Positions 27,127 to 36,016 of a stretch of 64,000 nt of DNA are shown here, piece after piece. The notes beneath the pieces were generated by a model. The model made no database searches. It was given only the letters and a program-made list of their open reading frames with translations, and was not told where the DNA came from. Location: contig JAJFVA010000005.1 in NCBI GenBank assembly GCA_021371995.1, positions 33,810 to 97,809 on the forward strand, in the 5' to 3' direction. Every line of letters starts with the position of its first letter. Position 1 is the stretch's first letter. The DNA comes from Methanoregulaceae archaeon. GTDB taxonomy: Archaea > Halobacteriota > Methanomicrobia > Methanomicrobiales > Methanospirillaceae. A program made the position numbers and the translations under genes.

Positions 27127-27723
27127 TTTTCCTCTCCTTATTTCTTCTCCTTCTTAAAATCTCCAACCCCAAGATTCGTGATGAATGCCGGGTAATGAGA
27201 CATTTTTACCGCCAGATCTTCACCCCTATCAAGACAAAATTTCCGTCATAGGACCTGGCCGGAAATTGTGCCGTTCCCTTCCCCCCGTTTCCGGAGCTTC
27301 ACTCAGACGGTAACCTGATTATCATGCATCAGATTTTTTTCTTCTTATCATATGAATTGTATCAACACTTTTACTATTGATTCCAGGATTGGATCAGGAC
27401 CATTTTTCAACATATAACAAAGGGGGTCATCCTAAAACCGAAACCTGACCCTAGGTTTTATTTCTGGTTCATGAATCCGGTCCGGGTATAATTATAATCC
27501 CTGATTTCCGGAACAATGGGATGGAACCGGGGATATCTCCTTGAAAAGTGGCTGAGATGCTTCAAAACATCATTGGACTTCGTTAATGGTGGAACAATGG
27601 GAATGGAACCGGATTCAGGCCCGATACCGTCCCTGTGAATGCATGAGAAGCTGGACGGATCAGGGTCTTTCACTGATCACTGAGGTTACTTTTTTACCAG
27701 AAAAAATAAAGGAGATCTCTTCC
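27127..27723. other. Intergenic region of about 600 bases with one direct repeat
   Basis: No supported gene. An imperfect direct repeat occurs at 27510-27530 and 27591-27612: GGAACAATGGGATGGAACC in the first copy and the same with one extra A in the second, 81 bases apart. The tail AGTGGAGTTGAAT is not shared. The region lies between the convergent ends of the cetZ pair and the Agl23-like gene. I see no RNA gene. Confidence 0.5.
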
Positions 27724-29490
27724 CTACACCGTGCTTCGTGCAGAGTTGTCCGGGCCAAACATCCGGACGGTTATATTCACGAGTTTCTGGTCCCAGCGCT
27801 GCCTTTTTTCATACCCTGGCTCTTCCACTGGTCCTTCCGGGGATTTCTGCACCATGGGGAATGTCAGGTTTGCCTTCTCGTACAGCCCGGGTTTTGTAAA
27901 GACATCGATATTCATACTCCCGAGTTTTCCGTCCCGCTTGAAATAGTACTCAGGGATCCGGTGCTCGTTGTCGTAAATGGAGAACCAGTACGAGAGCTTG
28001 TAGGTCGCCTTATCATACCCGTCGAGAGAGGGATAACTGCTCATATCGTGGGTGATCACCATATCGGGATTGCTGCTATACACAGTCCAATTATCAACAA
28101 GCTTTCCATAGAACTTCATTTTTTTATTCCAGACCTCTCCCCGGTAATACCAGGGGAGCGGCCAGTAATTCTCTGATGCAATCACCACAGTATCGGAAGC
28201 GTCGATGAGCTGCATCACTATCCGCATATCTTCTGAATTCTGTACCTGGACAATTGGTTCATTGATATCGGCAGGGACAAGCGCAACATGCCATGTCATG
28301 ATGATGAGAAAAAGGCATCCTGCAAGGGCGACGAGAGTCTTTTTCGGTGTCATCAGGTAAACTGAGACAAGGATCAGAGGGAAGAGCTGGTGGATGATCA
28401 GCCATGGGACCTTCTCGCCGATATATGCATAGGCTGCAAGTGATACCAGCATCCAGTAGATACAAAAGAGGAAGAAAATCTCTTTTTTATCCCATGGGAC
28501 TGCCTGACCCAGGGGGGGCGGCCGCAGTGAGAGGTCCGGACATTCCTCCCCCTCTGCCTGCCTTTTTTTCTTTCTGAATCTGCTGTTCAGGGACGATGCC
28601 AGGCCAGGGAGAGGGTTATGGCGGATGGCGAACTGGGCAGTCCCGTATACAGCGAGAAGGAAGATCGGAACTTCATAGAGGAGAAAGAGCAGGATATAGA
28701 AGAACCATGGGCCGCAAATCCGGCACATGCCATGCATCGAAGCCCAGTGCTCGTACGCCCTGATCCACCCTGTCTCAATAATCTCGAAATGCGCTCCGAA
28801 TGAGGAATAGAAGATGACCATGACTGAAAGGGCAACGACGACAATGGCAATCGTGTCACGAAGCCACGTCTCAGGGAGTTTGACCTTCTTTGTCAGCAGG
28901 AGATAGATCGCAAATGTGGCAAGGACAACAAGGAATATGGGCATATCCTCCTTGAGAGTCATCCCGCACCCAATGGCGAGACCGGCAAGGAGCGCATACC
29001 GGAGCCTGCCGTGCTCCGTATATGCAAGGAGTGCGGCTAGGATCAGGACGGTGAAGAAGAGCTGGAAGATATCGTGGCGTAAGAATCTTGAAAAATAGAC
29101 CATCTGAGGAGAGATGGCAATAAAAAGGGCAGCGACCAGGGTCTGGCGCTTGTCAAGGTATCCAAGTGTGTATATCCAGTAGATGAGGGGGATAATTGCC
29201 ACGCCAAAAAGGGCAGGGAGGATCCGTGCGACGAAATCGGTATCACCAAAGAGGGTGAACATCCCTGCCGTGACATAATAAAGGAACGGGCCGTGATACA
29301 TCGGTTCATAGGCATAAACCCCCTCGGTCATCAGTCGGTAGGAGAACCAGGCATGGATTGCTTCATCGTGGTGGAAAAGTTTGAGGTCAAGTGCAAAGAA
29401 CCGTAAAAAAATTCCCAGTATAAAAATAAGTAAAAAGAGGTTCCGAAAGGAGCACCAGTCCCGGATCCGGGAACGAACTCCGGCGGTCAA
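27724..29490 (-). CDS. Agl23-like GT-C membrane protein
   Basis: A 588-residue protein with about 11-12 hydrophobic segments. The first outer loop carries HHDEAIHAWFSYRL (D42-E43), the acidic pair used by GT-C glycosyltransferases such as PMT and the oligosaccharyltransferases; FRFLRHDIFQLFFTVLIL follows. It matches the family called flippase activity-associated protein Agl23 (TIGR03663). The role of that family is inferred from gene neighbourhoods. A long soluble loop (about 430-588) follows the last helices. Together with the 19.7-24.6 kb module it points to active surface glycosylation. It ends 234 bases upstream of no other minus gene. Confidence 0.82.
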   Translation of the reverse strand: MTAGVRSRIRDWCSFRNLFLLIFILGIFLRFFALDLKLFHHDEAIHAWFSYRLMTEGVYAYEPMYHGPFLYYVTAGMFTLFGDTDFVARILPALFGVAIIPLIYWIYTLGYLDKRQTLVAALFIAISPQMVYFSRFLRHDIFQLFFTVLILAALLAYTEHGRLRYALLAGLAIGCGMTLKEDMPIFLVVLATFAIYLLLTKKVKLPETWLRDTIAIVVVALSVMVIFYSSFGAHFEIIETGWIRAYEHWASMHGMCRICGPWFFYILLFLLYEVPIFLLAVYGTAQFAIRHNPLPGLASSLNSRFRKKKRQAEGEECPDLSLRPPPLGQAVPWDKKEIFFLFCIYWMLVSLAAYAYIGEKVPWLIIHQLFPLILVSVYLMTPKKTLVALAGCLFLIIMTWHVALVPADINEPIVQVQNSEDMRIVMQLIDASDTVVIASENYWPLPWYYRGEVWNKKMKFYGKLVDNWTVYSSNPDMVITHDMSSYPSLDGYDKATYKLSYWFSIYDNEHRIPEYYFKRDGKLGSMNIDVFTKPGLYEKANLTFPMVQKSPEGPVEEPGYEKRQRWDQKLVNITVRMFGPDNSARSTV

Positions 29491-29499
29491 TCCGCTTCC

Positions 29500-29808
29500 T
29501 CAGCTCTCGAGTACGATCTCGATGCCGATATCTTTCGGAACCTGGGTACGCATCAGCTGGCGGAGTGCACGTTCATCGGCATCAATATCTATGAGCCGTT
29601 TGTGCACCCGCATCTGCCACCGGTCCCAGGTGGCGGTCCCTTCCCCGTCGGGGCTTTTCCGTATGGGCACCACCAGGCGTTTGGTGGGGAGAGGGATGGG
29701 CCCGGCGAGATTCACACCGGTCCTCTCTGCGATCTCCCGTATCCGGTCGCAGACCATCTCAACCTTTTTGAAATCGGTTCCTGTGAGGCGTATCCTGGCC
29801 TTCTGCAT
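29500..29808 (-). CDS. rps10: Ribosomal protein S10
   Basis: A 102-residue small-subunit protein (uS10). [20 protein letters not shown] and [19 protein letters not shown] are typical of archaeal S10. A frame extends to 29877, but the ATG at 29808 is the family start and avoids the long overlap with EF-1alpha. It lies 35 bases downstream of EF-1alpha, the conserved archaeal order. Confidence 0.96.
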   Translation of the reverse strand: MQKARIRLTGTDFKKVEMVCDRIREIAERTGVNLAGPIPLPTKRLVVPIRKSPDGEGTATWDRWQMRVHKRLIDIDADERALRQLMRTQVPKDIGIEIVLES

Positions 29809-29843
29809 GGTATTCACCAGATAAATATTGTGAGATATCGGAG

Positions 29844-31121
29844 TTATCTCATCTGCTTGGGCTGAATTGCAATACACATACCGGCGGCGATTGTGCTGCC
29901 CATATCACGGATTGCAAACCTGCCCAGCTGGGGGAGTTCCTTGACATTCTCGATGACCATGGGCTTTGTGGGTTTGACCTGCACAATTGCTGCATCGCCG
30001 GCCTTGATGAAGGTGGGGTTCTCCTCCTTGGTCTGTCCGGTCCTGGGGTCGAGTTTCTTCTTGAGCTCGACAAAGGTGCATGCGGTCTGCGTGGTATGGC
30101 AGTGGAACACGGGAGTGTAGCCGATCGTAATAGCACTGGGGTGCTGGAGAACGACAATCTGGGCAGTAAACTCATCAGCAACGGTCGGGGGTGCATCCAC
30201 CGGTCCGCAGACGTCACCTCGGCGGATATCGCCCTTTGCGAGGCCACGGACGTTGAAACCAACATTGTCGCCCGGTAATGCCTGTGGGATCTCCTCGTGG
30301 TGCATCTCGATGGACTTGATCTCACCCTCCTTGTTTGCCGGCATGAAGGAGACCTTCATCCCTTTCTTCATGATGCCGGTCTCGACCCGTCCTACAGGGA
30401 CGGTGCCGATACCGCTGATGCTGTAGACATCCTGAATCGGGAGGCGGAGTGGCTTGTCGGTAGGTTTCTCGGGTTCCTTGAGGGTGTCAAGAGCTTCAAG
30501 AAGTGTCGGGCCGGTATACCAGGCAGTCTCAGGGCTCTTCTTGGCGATGTTGACCCCCTGAAGTGCACTGGTGGGAATAAACAGCGTCTCGGCAGGCTTG
30601 TATCCTACCATCTGAAGGAGTGCGGAGAGATCCTTTTTCACTTCATCGAAGCGTTTCTGGTCGTACTTGGCTGCATCCATCTTGTTGATGGCAATGATGA
30701 GCTGGGTGATGCCAAGCGTCCTTGAGAGGAAGACATGCTCCTTGGTCTGCTCCATGACCCCGTCAGGGGCTGCGACGACAAGGATGGCCGCATCTGCCTG
30801 GGATGCACCGGTGATCATGTTCTTGACAAAGTCCCTGTGTCCCGGGCAGTCCACGACCGTGAAGTAGAACTTCGGGGTGTCGAACCTCTTGTGAGCGATA
30901 TCGATAGTGATACCTCTTTCACGCTCTTCCTTGAGGTTGTCCATAACCCAGGCGAATTCAAAGGTCGCCTTACCCTTGCTCTCAGCCTCTTTGCGGTACC
31001 CCTCGATGATGTGGGGGGGTACGGCTCCGGTCTCGAACATGAGCCTGCCAACCATGGTTGACTTCCCGTGGTCGATGTGTCCGATGACCGCCAGATTAAG
31101 ATGGGGCTTTTCAACAGCCAT
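29844..31121 (-). CDS. tuf: Elongation factor 1-alpha (EF-Tu homologue)
   Basis: A 425-residue GTPase that brings aminoacyl-tRNA to the ribosome. P-loop GHIDHGKST (16-24), the switch regions [13 protein letters not shown] and [10 protein letters not shown], and NKMD are present; the C-terminal domains 2 and 3 follow ([34 protein letters not shown]). It is probably first in its operon with rps10. Its promoter should be in 31122-31297, which it shares divergently with the small gene at 31298. Confidence 0.98.
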   Translation of the reverse strand: MAVEKPHLNLAVIGHIDHGKSTMVGRLMFETGAVPPHIIEGYRKEAESKGKATFEFAWVMDNLKEERERGITIDIAHKRFDTPKFYFTVVDCPGHRDFVKNMITGASQADAAILVVAAPDGVMEQTKEHVFLSRTLGITQLIIAINKMDAAKYDQKRFDEVKKDLSALLQMVGYKPAETLFIPTSALQGVNIAKKSPETAWYTGPTLLEALDTLKEPEKPTDKPLRLPIQDVYSISGIGTVPVGRVETGIMKKGMKVSFMPANKEGEIKSIEMHHEEIPQALPGDNVGFNVRGLAKGDIRRGDVCGPVDAPPTVADEFTAQIVVLQHPSAITIGYTPVFHCHTTQTACTFVELKKKLDPRTGQTKEENPTFIKAGDAAIVQVKPTKPMVIENVKELPQLGRFAIRDMGSTIAAGMCIAIQPKQMR

Positions 31122-31297
31122 AATGTTCCTCCGATAAATACGAGACTGCAGAAGTACAGCCTGTTTATGCGAGTAGTATTCATTAGAAACGTATCCTTAT
31201 TAATCATTTCGATGAGCGAAATCCGGCGATTTTTGCAGGAAAAAAGTGAAAAACCGACATTATATTATCTGATGGACAAGATAATCCCTGCCCATCC

Positions 31298-31600
31298 ATG
31301 AAGACTCTGGAAATTACCTGGGACGAGAAAAAATACCGGGCAACTGTCGGGTGTGCTGACGGTCCCGTCTCCGTTCACCGGAATTGCGCGTTCTGTGTGC
31401 ACTGCAAAGGGGTGCGGATCGGCCAGAAACTATACCCGGCTCCACAGGAGACCGTAATGCGGTCTTTCTCATCAGGAGGATCAAGCGATGATGCCCTGAT
31501 ATCTGCAGCCATGCAGTTCAATACCCTTGTGAAGGATGGTAGTGCCATTGAATGCGATGATGACGGGAATACGGGCTTCAAATCCCGCTACCGGCGCTGA
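31298..31600 (+). CDS. Small cysteine-containing hypothetical protein
   Basis: A 100-residue protein of unknown family. The first half contains NCAFCVHCKGVRIGQKLYP, a CxxCxxC cluster that could bind zinc or iron; the second half is SRGS-rich and ends in KSRYRR. A TATA-like TATATTATC at 31261-31269 lies 37 bases ahead of the ATG. Its last 23 bases overlap the end of the convergent siroheme reductase-like gene. Divergent from EF-1alpha. Confidence 0.55.
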   Translation: MKTLEITWDEKKYRATVGCADGPVSVHRNCAFCVHCKGVRIGQKLYPAPQETVMRSFSSGGSSDDALISAAMQFNTLVKDGSAIECDDDGNTGFKSRYRR

Positions 31601-32489
31601 TCTCTCCGGAAGTATCCCCGATACGCTCATCCTCGGGGATGAGTGCCTTTATCTCATCCCTGAATTTTTCGAACTGGATCTCGTCCATCTGGTCTGAAAG
31701 AAGCCGGCCGCTCCATGCCCTCCGGTACACCCAGGCCACCACCTTCTCTACCACCAGGAGAACAGATGCCTGGCTTTTTACCGTGATGAGTTCCCTGCCG
31801 GTCTTCGGATGCCGTCCCCTCCGTCCTCCCACCGTGATGAGGTAGTGCTCTCCTGATGATTGGAGGAGATTGTACGGGCAGGAACGGACACAGGTGCCGC
31901 ACTGGACACACCGGGAAGTGTCAAGGACTGATATCCCGCGTTTTATCGTAATTGCCTCTTCCTTGCAGTATTCAACACAGGTACCGCAGCCGGTACACAA
32001 TCCCGGGACCCGGACAGGGCGGTTCTGTCCCACAATCCCTATCTCATTCAGAAGAGGACTGGTGCATGCATTCGGGCAGGCAGATATTGAGATCCTGATC
32101 TTTACCGGCATCTCCTTTCCGAAAAGTTTTGCATCAATGGACCGTGCCAGTGAAATAGAGTCGATGTTGGCAAAGATACACCGTTCAGTTCCGGGGCATG
32201 CGATCACGTTTACCACCTCGTCACGTTCGGACCCGACAGGGGTATTGTTCGCGGCAAGGTCCTTTGCAATGGCATCAAGGTCCGCAGGGTTCATATGCGG
32301 TATCTCGATCGTCTGGCGGGTGGTCAGGTGGAGCGAATCGGCTCCGTACCGTTCAGCAACCTCAGCGATCCCTTTCAGCTGGCCGCACGAAATAACCCCC
32401 GCCGGGATTCGCGCACGGATCGTGCAGTATTCGCTGTCGAGCTCGGTGATGACACCCCCCTTCATGTGAATTCCCATATCCTTCAGCAT
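31578..32489 (-). CDS. Stand-alone siroheme/4Fe-4S sulfite or nitrite reductase-like protein
   Basis: A 303-residue protein. The siroheme-[4Fe-4S] coupling motifs are complete: C98-PGTER-C104 and C138-PNA-C142. These are followed by two ferredoxin clusters: C165/C168/C171/C175 and C194/C197/C200/C204. LHLTTRQTIEIPHMN is the typical substrate-side segment. This is the short dissimilatory-type sulfite-reductase-like family known in methanogens, without the F420H2 domain of Fsr. The physiological substrate is not established; sulfite reduction, or an anabolic role, are both possible. No gene for a second subunit is next to it. Confidence 0.85.
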   Translation of the reverse strand: MLKDMGIHMKGGVITELDSEYCTIRARIPAGVISCGQLKGIAEVAERYGADSLHLTTRQTIEIPHMNPADLDAIAKDLAANNTPVGSERDEVVNVIACPGTERCIFANIDSISLARSIDAKLFGKEMPVKIRISISACPNACTSPLLNEIGIVGQNRPVRVPGLCTGCGTCVEYCKEEAITIKRGISVLDTSRCVQCGTCVRSCPYNLLQSSGEHYLITVGGRRGRHPKTGRELITVKSQASVLLVVEKVVAWVYRRAWSGRLLSDQMDEIQFEKFRDEIKALIPEDERIGDTSGEISAGSGI

Positions 32490-32514
32490 CAGGAGCTAGT
32501 ACGCAACACAATCG

Positions 32515-33249
32515 CTAAAAAAGTGTGCTCACCGGAATGAGTACCAGGGCACAGAGGACAACAGCCCGTGTGATCTCTCCCGAGGTCCCGACAACATCGC
32601 CGTTTACTCCTCCAAATAGGCGATATGAGGCAACGAGAAGTATGGCGGGTACAAGGAGTGCAGTAAGGGCCGCTCCAAAGAGAGGGAGAACGGGGAGAGG
32701 GAGGAACACGAGCGGTACACAGAATAGTGCTGCGACAACCGGGAACCATGGTTTTGCCTCACGATGCAGGGATGCATGGAGCCCTTCCCGGAACGGGGTT
32801 CCGTATGCGGTGAGAAATGACATGGAGAATTTTGCAAAGACTTCCGCAACGATGAGGGCCGGGAGGAGGTGCAGGGAAGAAGAGAGTGCTGCATACGTGA
32901 GAAATAGGATTGAGGCCCCTGCAGCAAATCCTCCTGTCCCGATCTGCCGGTCGGTAAGCGCTCTGAGTCGCTTCTCCCGCCCACCATGTGCCATGAGGCC
33001 ATCCCCGAAATCGAGGAGACCATCAAAATGATTGGCCCCGGTGATAATCAGGAGGGCGGCAACTGCCACTGCTGCCCGGATCGCAGGATCGCTGATCCAG
33101 AATGCTGCGAGCCCCGCGAGCCCCCCCGTAACGTATCCCGCAAGAGGGTACAGGTAGGAACGTCTCGCAAAGAGCAGGAAATCAGCGGTATCCCCAAGAG
33201 GGAGGATAGTAGTGAACTGGAGCAGGGCTCGCAGCGAATTCAGCAGCAT
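32515..33249 (-). CDS. cobS: Adenosylcobinamide-GDP ribazoletransferase
   Basis: A 244-residue membrane enzyme that joins adenosylcobinamide-GDP to alpha-ribazole in the last steps of cobalamin assembly. The hallmark motif NHFDGLLDFGDGLMAHG (metal-binding aspartates) is clear, and there are six to seven hydrophobic segments. Overlaps cobZ by 10 bases on the same strand. Cobamides are needed for the methyl-H4MPT:CoM methyltransferase. Confidence 0.93.
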   Translation of the reverse strand: MLLNSLRALLQFTTILPLGDTADFLLFARRSYLYPLAGYVTGGLAGLAAFWISDPAIRAAVAVAALLIITGANHFDGLLDFGDGLMAHGGREKRLRALTDRQIGTGGFAAGASILFLTYAALSSSLHLLPALIVAEVFAKFSMSFLTAYGTPFREGLHASLHREAKPWFPVVAALFCVPLVFLPLPVLPLFGAALTALLVPAILLVASYRLFGGVNGDVVGTSGEITRAVVLCALVLIPVSTLF

Positions 33250-33674
33250 TCACTGTAGAGACGGGAAGTACAGCCGGCAATCAGCCCGGCGACCGCATCG
33301 TCAAGGAACGGCCCGAGTGTCGCGAGGATCCCGGGTTTTTTCTGGTCGTATCGTGTGAATTCAAAACGGGCGTAGGTCCCCCCGATACACTCGGCGATTG
33401 CCATACCGATGATCTCATCGGAGAGAAGGAATACCGGGTCATCCTGGATACCCGAGTCTTTCTGCCGGAAAAAGAGTTCATCCTCAAGAAGGATCGCTCC
33501 GAGCAGCAGTGAAGCGACATTCGGGTCCTCCAGGTATTTAAGGATCTTCTCCCGTATCTTGTGCGCTGCATCCTCTGCACCAAGCCCGTGCGGTACGTAG
33601 AGCAGCATTGCCGAGGCTACCATGGAATCGACAGAGACTCCTTTTTCCCGCAGCCGCTCCTCAATCCCGAACAT
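33240..33674 (-). CDS. cobZ: Alpha-ribazole phosphatase, PgpA-like (CobZ)
   Basis: A 144-residue protein of the phosphatidylglycerophosphatase A fold: LLSDEIIGMAIAECIGG and LGPFLDDAVAGLIAGC are the conserved helices. Archaeal CobZ, first shown in Methanosarcina mazei, dephosphorylates alpha-ribazole phosphate or adenosylcobalamin phosphate and is a non-orthologous replacement for bacterial CobC. The overlap with cobS and the divergent cobT next door support CobZ over a lipid phosphatase. Start ATG at 33674. Confidence 0.87.
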   Translation of the reverse strand: MFGIEERLREKGVSVDSMVASAMLLYVPHGLGAEDAAHKIREKILKYLEDPNVASLLLGAILLEDELFFRQKDSGIQDDPVFLLSDEIIGMAIAECIGGTYARFEFTRYDQKKPGILATLGPFLDDAVAGLIAGCTSRLYSECC

Positions 33675-33763
33675 ACCTGCTATGTTTCCCGGATCCCCTT
33701 ATTAGGGTTGCCGTAAGGATAGCTTGATGTCCGGGAAGGTGTGAGGTTTTAAGAAGATCCCGC

Positions 33764-34774
33764 ATGGCATTTGTTACAGGCAGCACGGAAATAAGAACAG
33801 AGAATCCCTTGTTCTGCAGCATACTTGCCAATACCATGCTCTCTGTGGTGCCCGGTATCTCGGGTGCCGGCCCGACCCCGGAAAAAACCCTTCTTACCCC
33901 CGTTCTTGACGCGGAGCTGATCTCATATGGAACGATCACCAGCATGCCGGTGCGGCCGAATACTCCGACAGGCTGCCCCACCCCTGCATCGATCACGAGG
34001 GCGATTATGGAACTTACCGGGCTCTCCCCCCTTTTTATCAATGGGGGGCTGGTGCACACGCCAACGGTTCCCTGTCTCGATGCTTACGGATCACCGGGAG
34101 ATGATCCCAGGTTCGGTGACGCGGTCCCTGCAGCCGATGAATTATTTAAAAAAGGGAAGTCAATCGGGCAGTTCCTCAGCAGCATTTCAGACCTGCTCGT
34201 TCTTGGGGAGTGTGTTCCGGGTGGCACCACTACGTCGCTCTGTGTCCTCCGGGGGCTTGGATATGACGCTTTTGTGAGCAGCAGTTACATCAAGAATCCT
34301 GTGCAGATGAAAGAGGAGGTCTGGCGGATCACTGAGAGGAGGATACGCGAGGGAAATATCAGGGCCCCAATCGATATTGTCCGGTGCTGTGGCGATCCGA
34401 TGATCGCAATCGCAGCCGGAATCGCGACCACTTATTCAGGGACCCTCATCCTCGCAGGAGGGACACAGATGCTCTCCGTTGCAGCGATCCTCAGAGGCAT
34501 GGATCTGCCGGTACCAGGGGTCGCAACCACCTGTTACGTGCGGGATGACCCATCGGCCAATTTCGCCGAATTGGCTGAAATGATCGGAGTTGCGGTATCC
34601 TATGTCGACCCCGACTTCGGTGAGCTGGGGCATTCGGGTCTTGCACGGTACTGTATAGGAGAGGTCAAGGAAGGGATGGGTGCCGGAGGCGCTATGCTCC
34701 TTGCATGGCTGATGGGGTATTCCCCGGAAGAGATAAGGAAAAAGATCCTCCATACCGTCCATGCGTATGCCTGA
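33764..34774 (+). CDS. cobT: Nicotinate-nucleotide:dimethylbenzimidazole phosphoribosyltransferase, archaeal type
   Basis: A 336-residue protein of the TIGR00303/UPF0284 family. It contains VPGISGAGPTPEKTLLTPVLD, the glycine-rich GECVPGGTTTSLCVLRGLGY, and AGGTQMLSVAAILRG. It should form the alpha-ribazole phosphate that CobZ and CobS use. An in-frame TGA at 33725 limits the frame; no ATG, GTG or TTG start lies between it and 33764, so the N-terminus is slightly shorter than usual. It is divergent from cobZ. Confidence 0.88.
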   Translation: MAFVTGSTEIRTENPLFCSILANTMLSVVPGISGAGPTPEKTLLTPVLDAELISYGTITSMPVRPNTPTGCPTPASITRAIMELTGLSPLFINGGLVHTPTVPCLDAYGSPGDDPRFGDAVPAADELFKKGKSIGQFLSSISDLLVLGECVPGGTTTSLCVLRGLGYDAFVSSSYIKNPVQMKEEVWRITERRIREGNIRAPIDIVRCCGDPMIAIAAGIATTYSGTLILAGGTQMLSVAAILRGMDLPVPGVATTCYVRDDPSANFAELAEMIGVAVSYVDPDFGELGHSGLARYCIGEVKEGMGAGGAMLLAWLMGYSPEEIRKKILHTVHAYA

Positions 34775-34907
34775 AATTGTCCACAAAGCGCATCAGGCCG
34801 GGACACTGATATTCATCGTACGCATGCCTGGAACCGGCAGTATGGGAATGAAGACGTTACCTACCGGTAAAAAGGGATTATCAACCCGGAGCTACAACTA
34901 CTTAGGG

Positions 34908-35465
34908 ATGCTCCCGATATATGTTGTCAATAATTTCGGGCAGTTCAATCACCTGATCCTCAGGATGCTCCGGGATCTCTCAATCGATGCGAAGATGGTT
35001 CCAAACAGCCTGCCTCCCGGTGAGGCTGCAGAAGGGTGCCGCGGCCTGGTGCTCGGTGGCGGACCTGATATTTCCCGTTCAGGGAATTCCGGGGAGTATC
35101 TGCACCTCGGTCTCCCGGTACTCGGGATCTGCCTTGGGCTCCATGTCATTGCCAGGGGGTTCGGTGGGACGGTTTCCAAGGGCAGACTGGGAGGATACGG
35201 CCCGGTCGAGGTGGAGATCGTGGAGCACGATGAGATCCTGACCGGCTATCCCTCCCGCATAATGGTATGGGCTTCCCATGCAGACGAGGTGACGGGGCTT
35301 CCCGTTCAGGCCGTCAGGCTTGCGGGATCCCAGGTCTGTGCAAATGAGGCTATCGCGATTCCGGATCTCCATATCTACGGGCTCCAGTGGCATCCCGAAG
35401 TGAGCCATACTGAAAATGGAAGGTATGTATACGAGAATTTTGACCGGATAACAAGGGAACAGTAA
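34908..35465 (+). CDS. guaA: GMP synthase, glutamine amidotransferase subunit
   Basis: A 185-residue class I glutamine amidotransferase. The nucleophile C75 lies in LGICLGLHV and the His-Glu pair in GLQWHPEV (H162, E164). In archaea the GMP synthase amidotransferase and ATP pyrophosphatase are separate proteins; this is the former and releases ammonia for XMP to GMP. The frame is open to 34761, which overlaps cobT; the ATG at 34908 (MLPIYVVNNFGQ) matches the family N-terminus. No gene for the ATPase subunit is in the window. Confidence 0.9.
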   Translation: MLPIYVVNNFGQFNHLILRMLRDLSIDAKMVPNSLPPGEAAEGCRGLVLGGGPDISRSGNSGEYLHLGLPVLGICLGLHVIARGFGGTVSKGRLGGYGPVEVEIVEHDEILTGYPSRIMVWASHADEVTGLPVQAVRLAGSQVCANEAIAIPDLHIYGLQWHPEVSHTENGRYVYENFDRITREQ

Positions 35466-35482
35466 ATTCTGGAACGAAATAT

Positions 35483-36016
35483 ATGGAACGGAAAGAACTG
35501 GCACAAATGATAAGGGAGATTGGATTTTCCTGCATCCGGTGCGGTGACTGCTGCAGGGGCACTGAAGAGGATGCCAACCTTGTTATGATATTTTCCAAGG
35601 AAATTGAAGACTTGGCCGAAGCAACCGGGCAAACGACAGGGGATTTTATCAACCCTTATCCGGAGAAGGTCTCTACTTGCGGAGGGGGAAGCATTACATT
35701 TGAATGGTGCCTGAAACGGACTGCGGAGGGATGCATCTTTCTTGATGGTACGGACTGCACGGTATATGCATCAAGGCCGTGGATCTGCCGGACATACCCG
35801 TTCATGCTTTCAGGGGAAATGCTCTCTCTCTCACCCTGCAGGGGGATTGGAAGGAAGATATCGCAACGCAAAGCTGATGAGATCGCGGGGCTCCTTATTG
35901 CACGGAGCGCTGCTGAGCAGGAGGAAGAGGAACGGGTAAGAACCATCCTCTCTTCACATACCATTCCTGCCGGAAAAAACGTGCTGGTTGACGGAACAGG
36001 AATCCGGGTGCTCTGA
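35483..36016 (+). CDS. YkgJ-family cysteine cluster protein
   Basis: A 177-residue protein. CIRCGDCCRG (residues 13-22) with a downstream CTVYASRPWICRTYP matches the YkgJ family, thought to bind zinc or an iron-sulfur cluster through eight cysteines. It has no membrane segment. Enzymatic role is unknown. Its stop codon (35996-36016) overlaps the ATG of the TraB gene by one base, suggesting co-translation. Confidence 0.82.
   Translation: MERKELAQMIREIGFSCIRCGDCCRGTEEDANLVMIFSKEIEDLAEATGQTTGDFINPYPEKVSTCGGGSITFEWCLKRTAEGCIFLDGTDCTVYASRPWICRTYPFMLSGEMLSLSPCRGIGRKISQRKADEIAGLLIARSAAEQEEEERVRTILSSHTIPAGKNVLVDGTGIRVL

Noticed and set aside
33240..33674. Phosphatidylglycerophosphatase A
   Set aside because: Overlap with cobS and the divergent cobT favour the CobZ role.
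34761..34907. N-terminal extension of the GMP synthase amidotransferase
   Set aside because: It overlaps cobT and is absent from the family's usual start.
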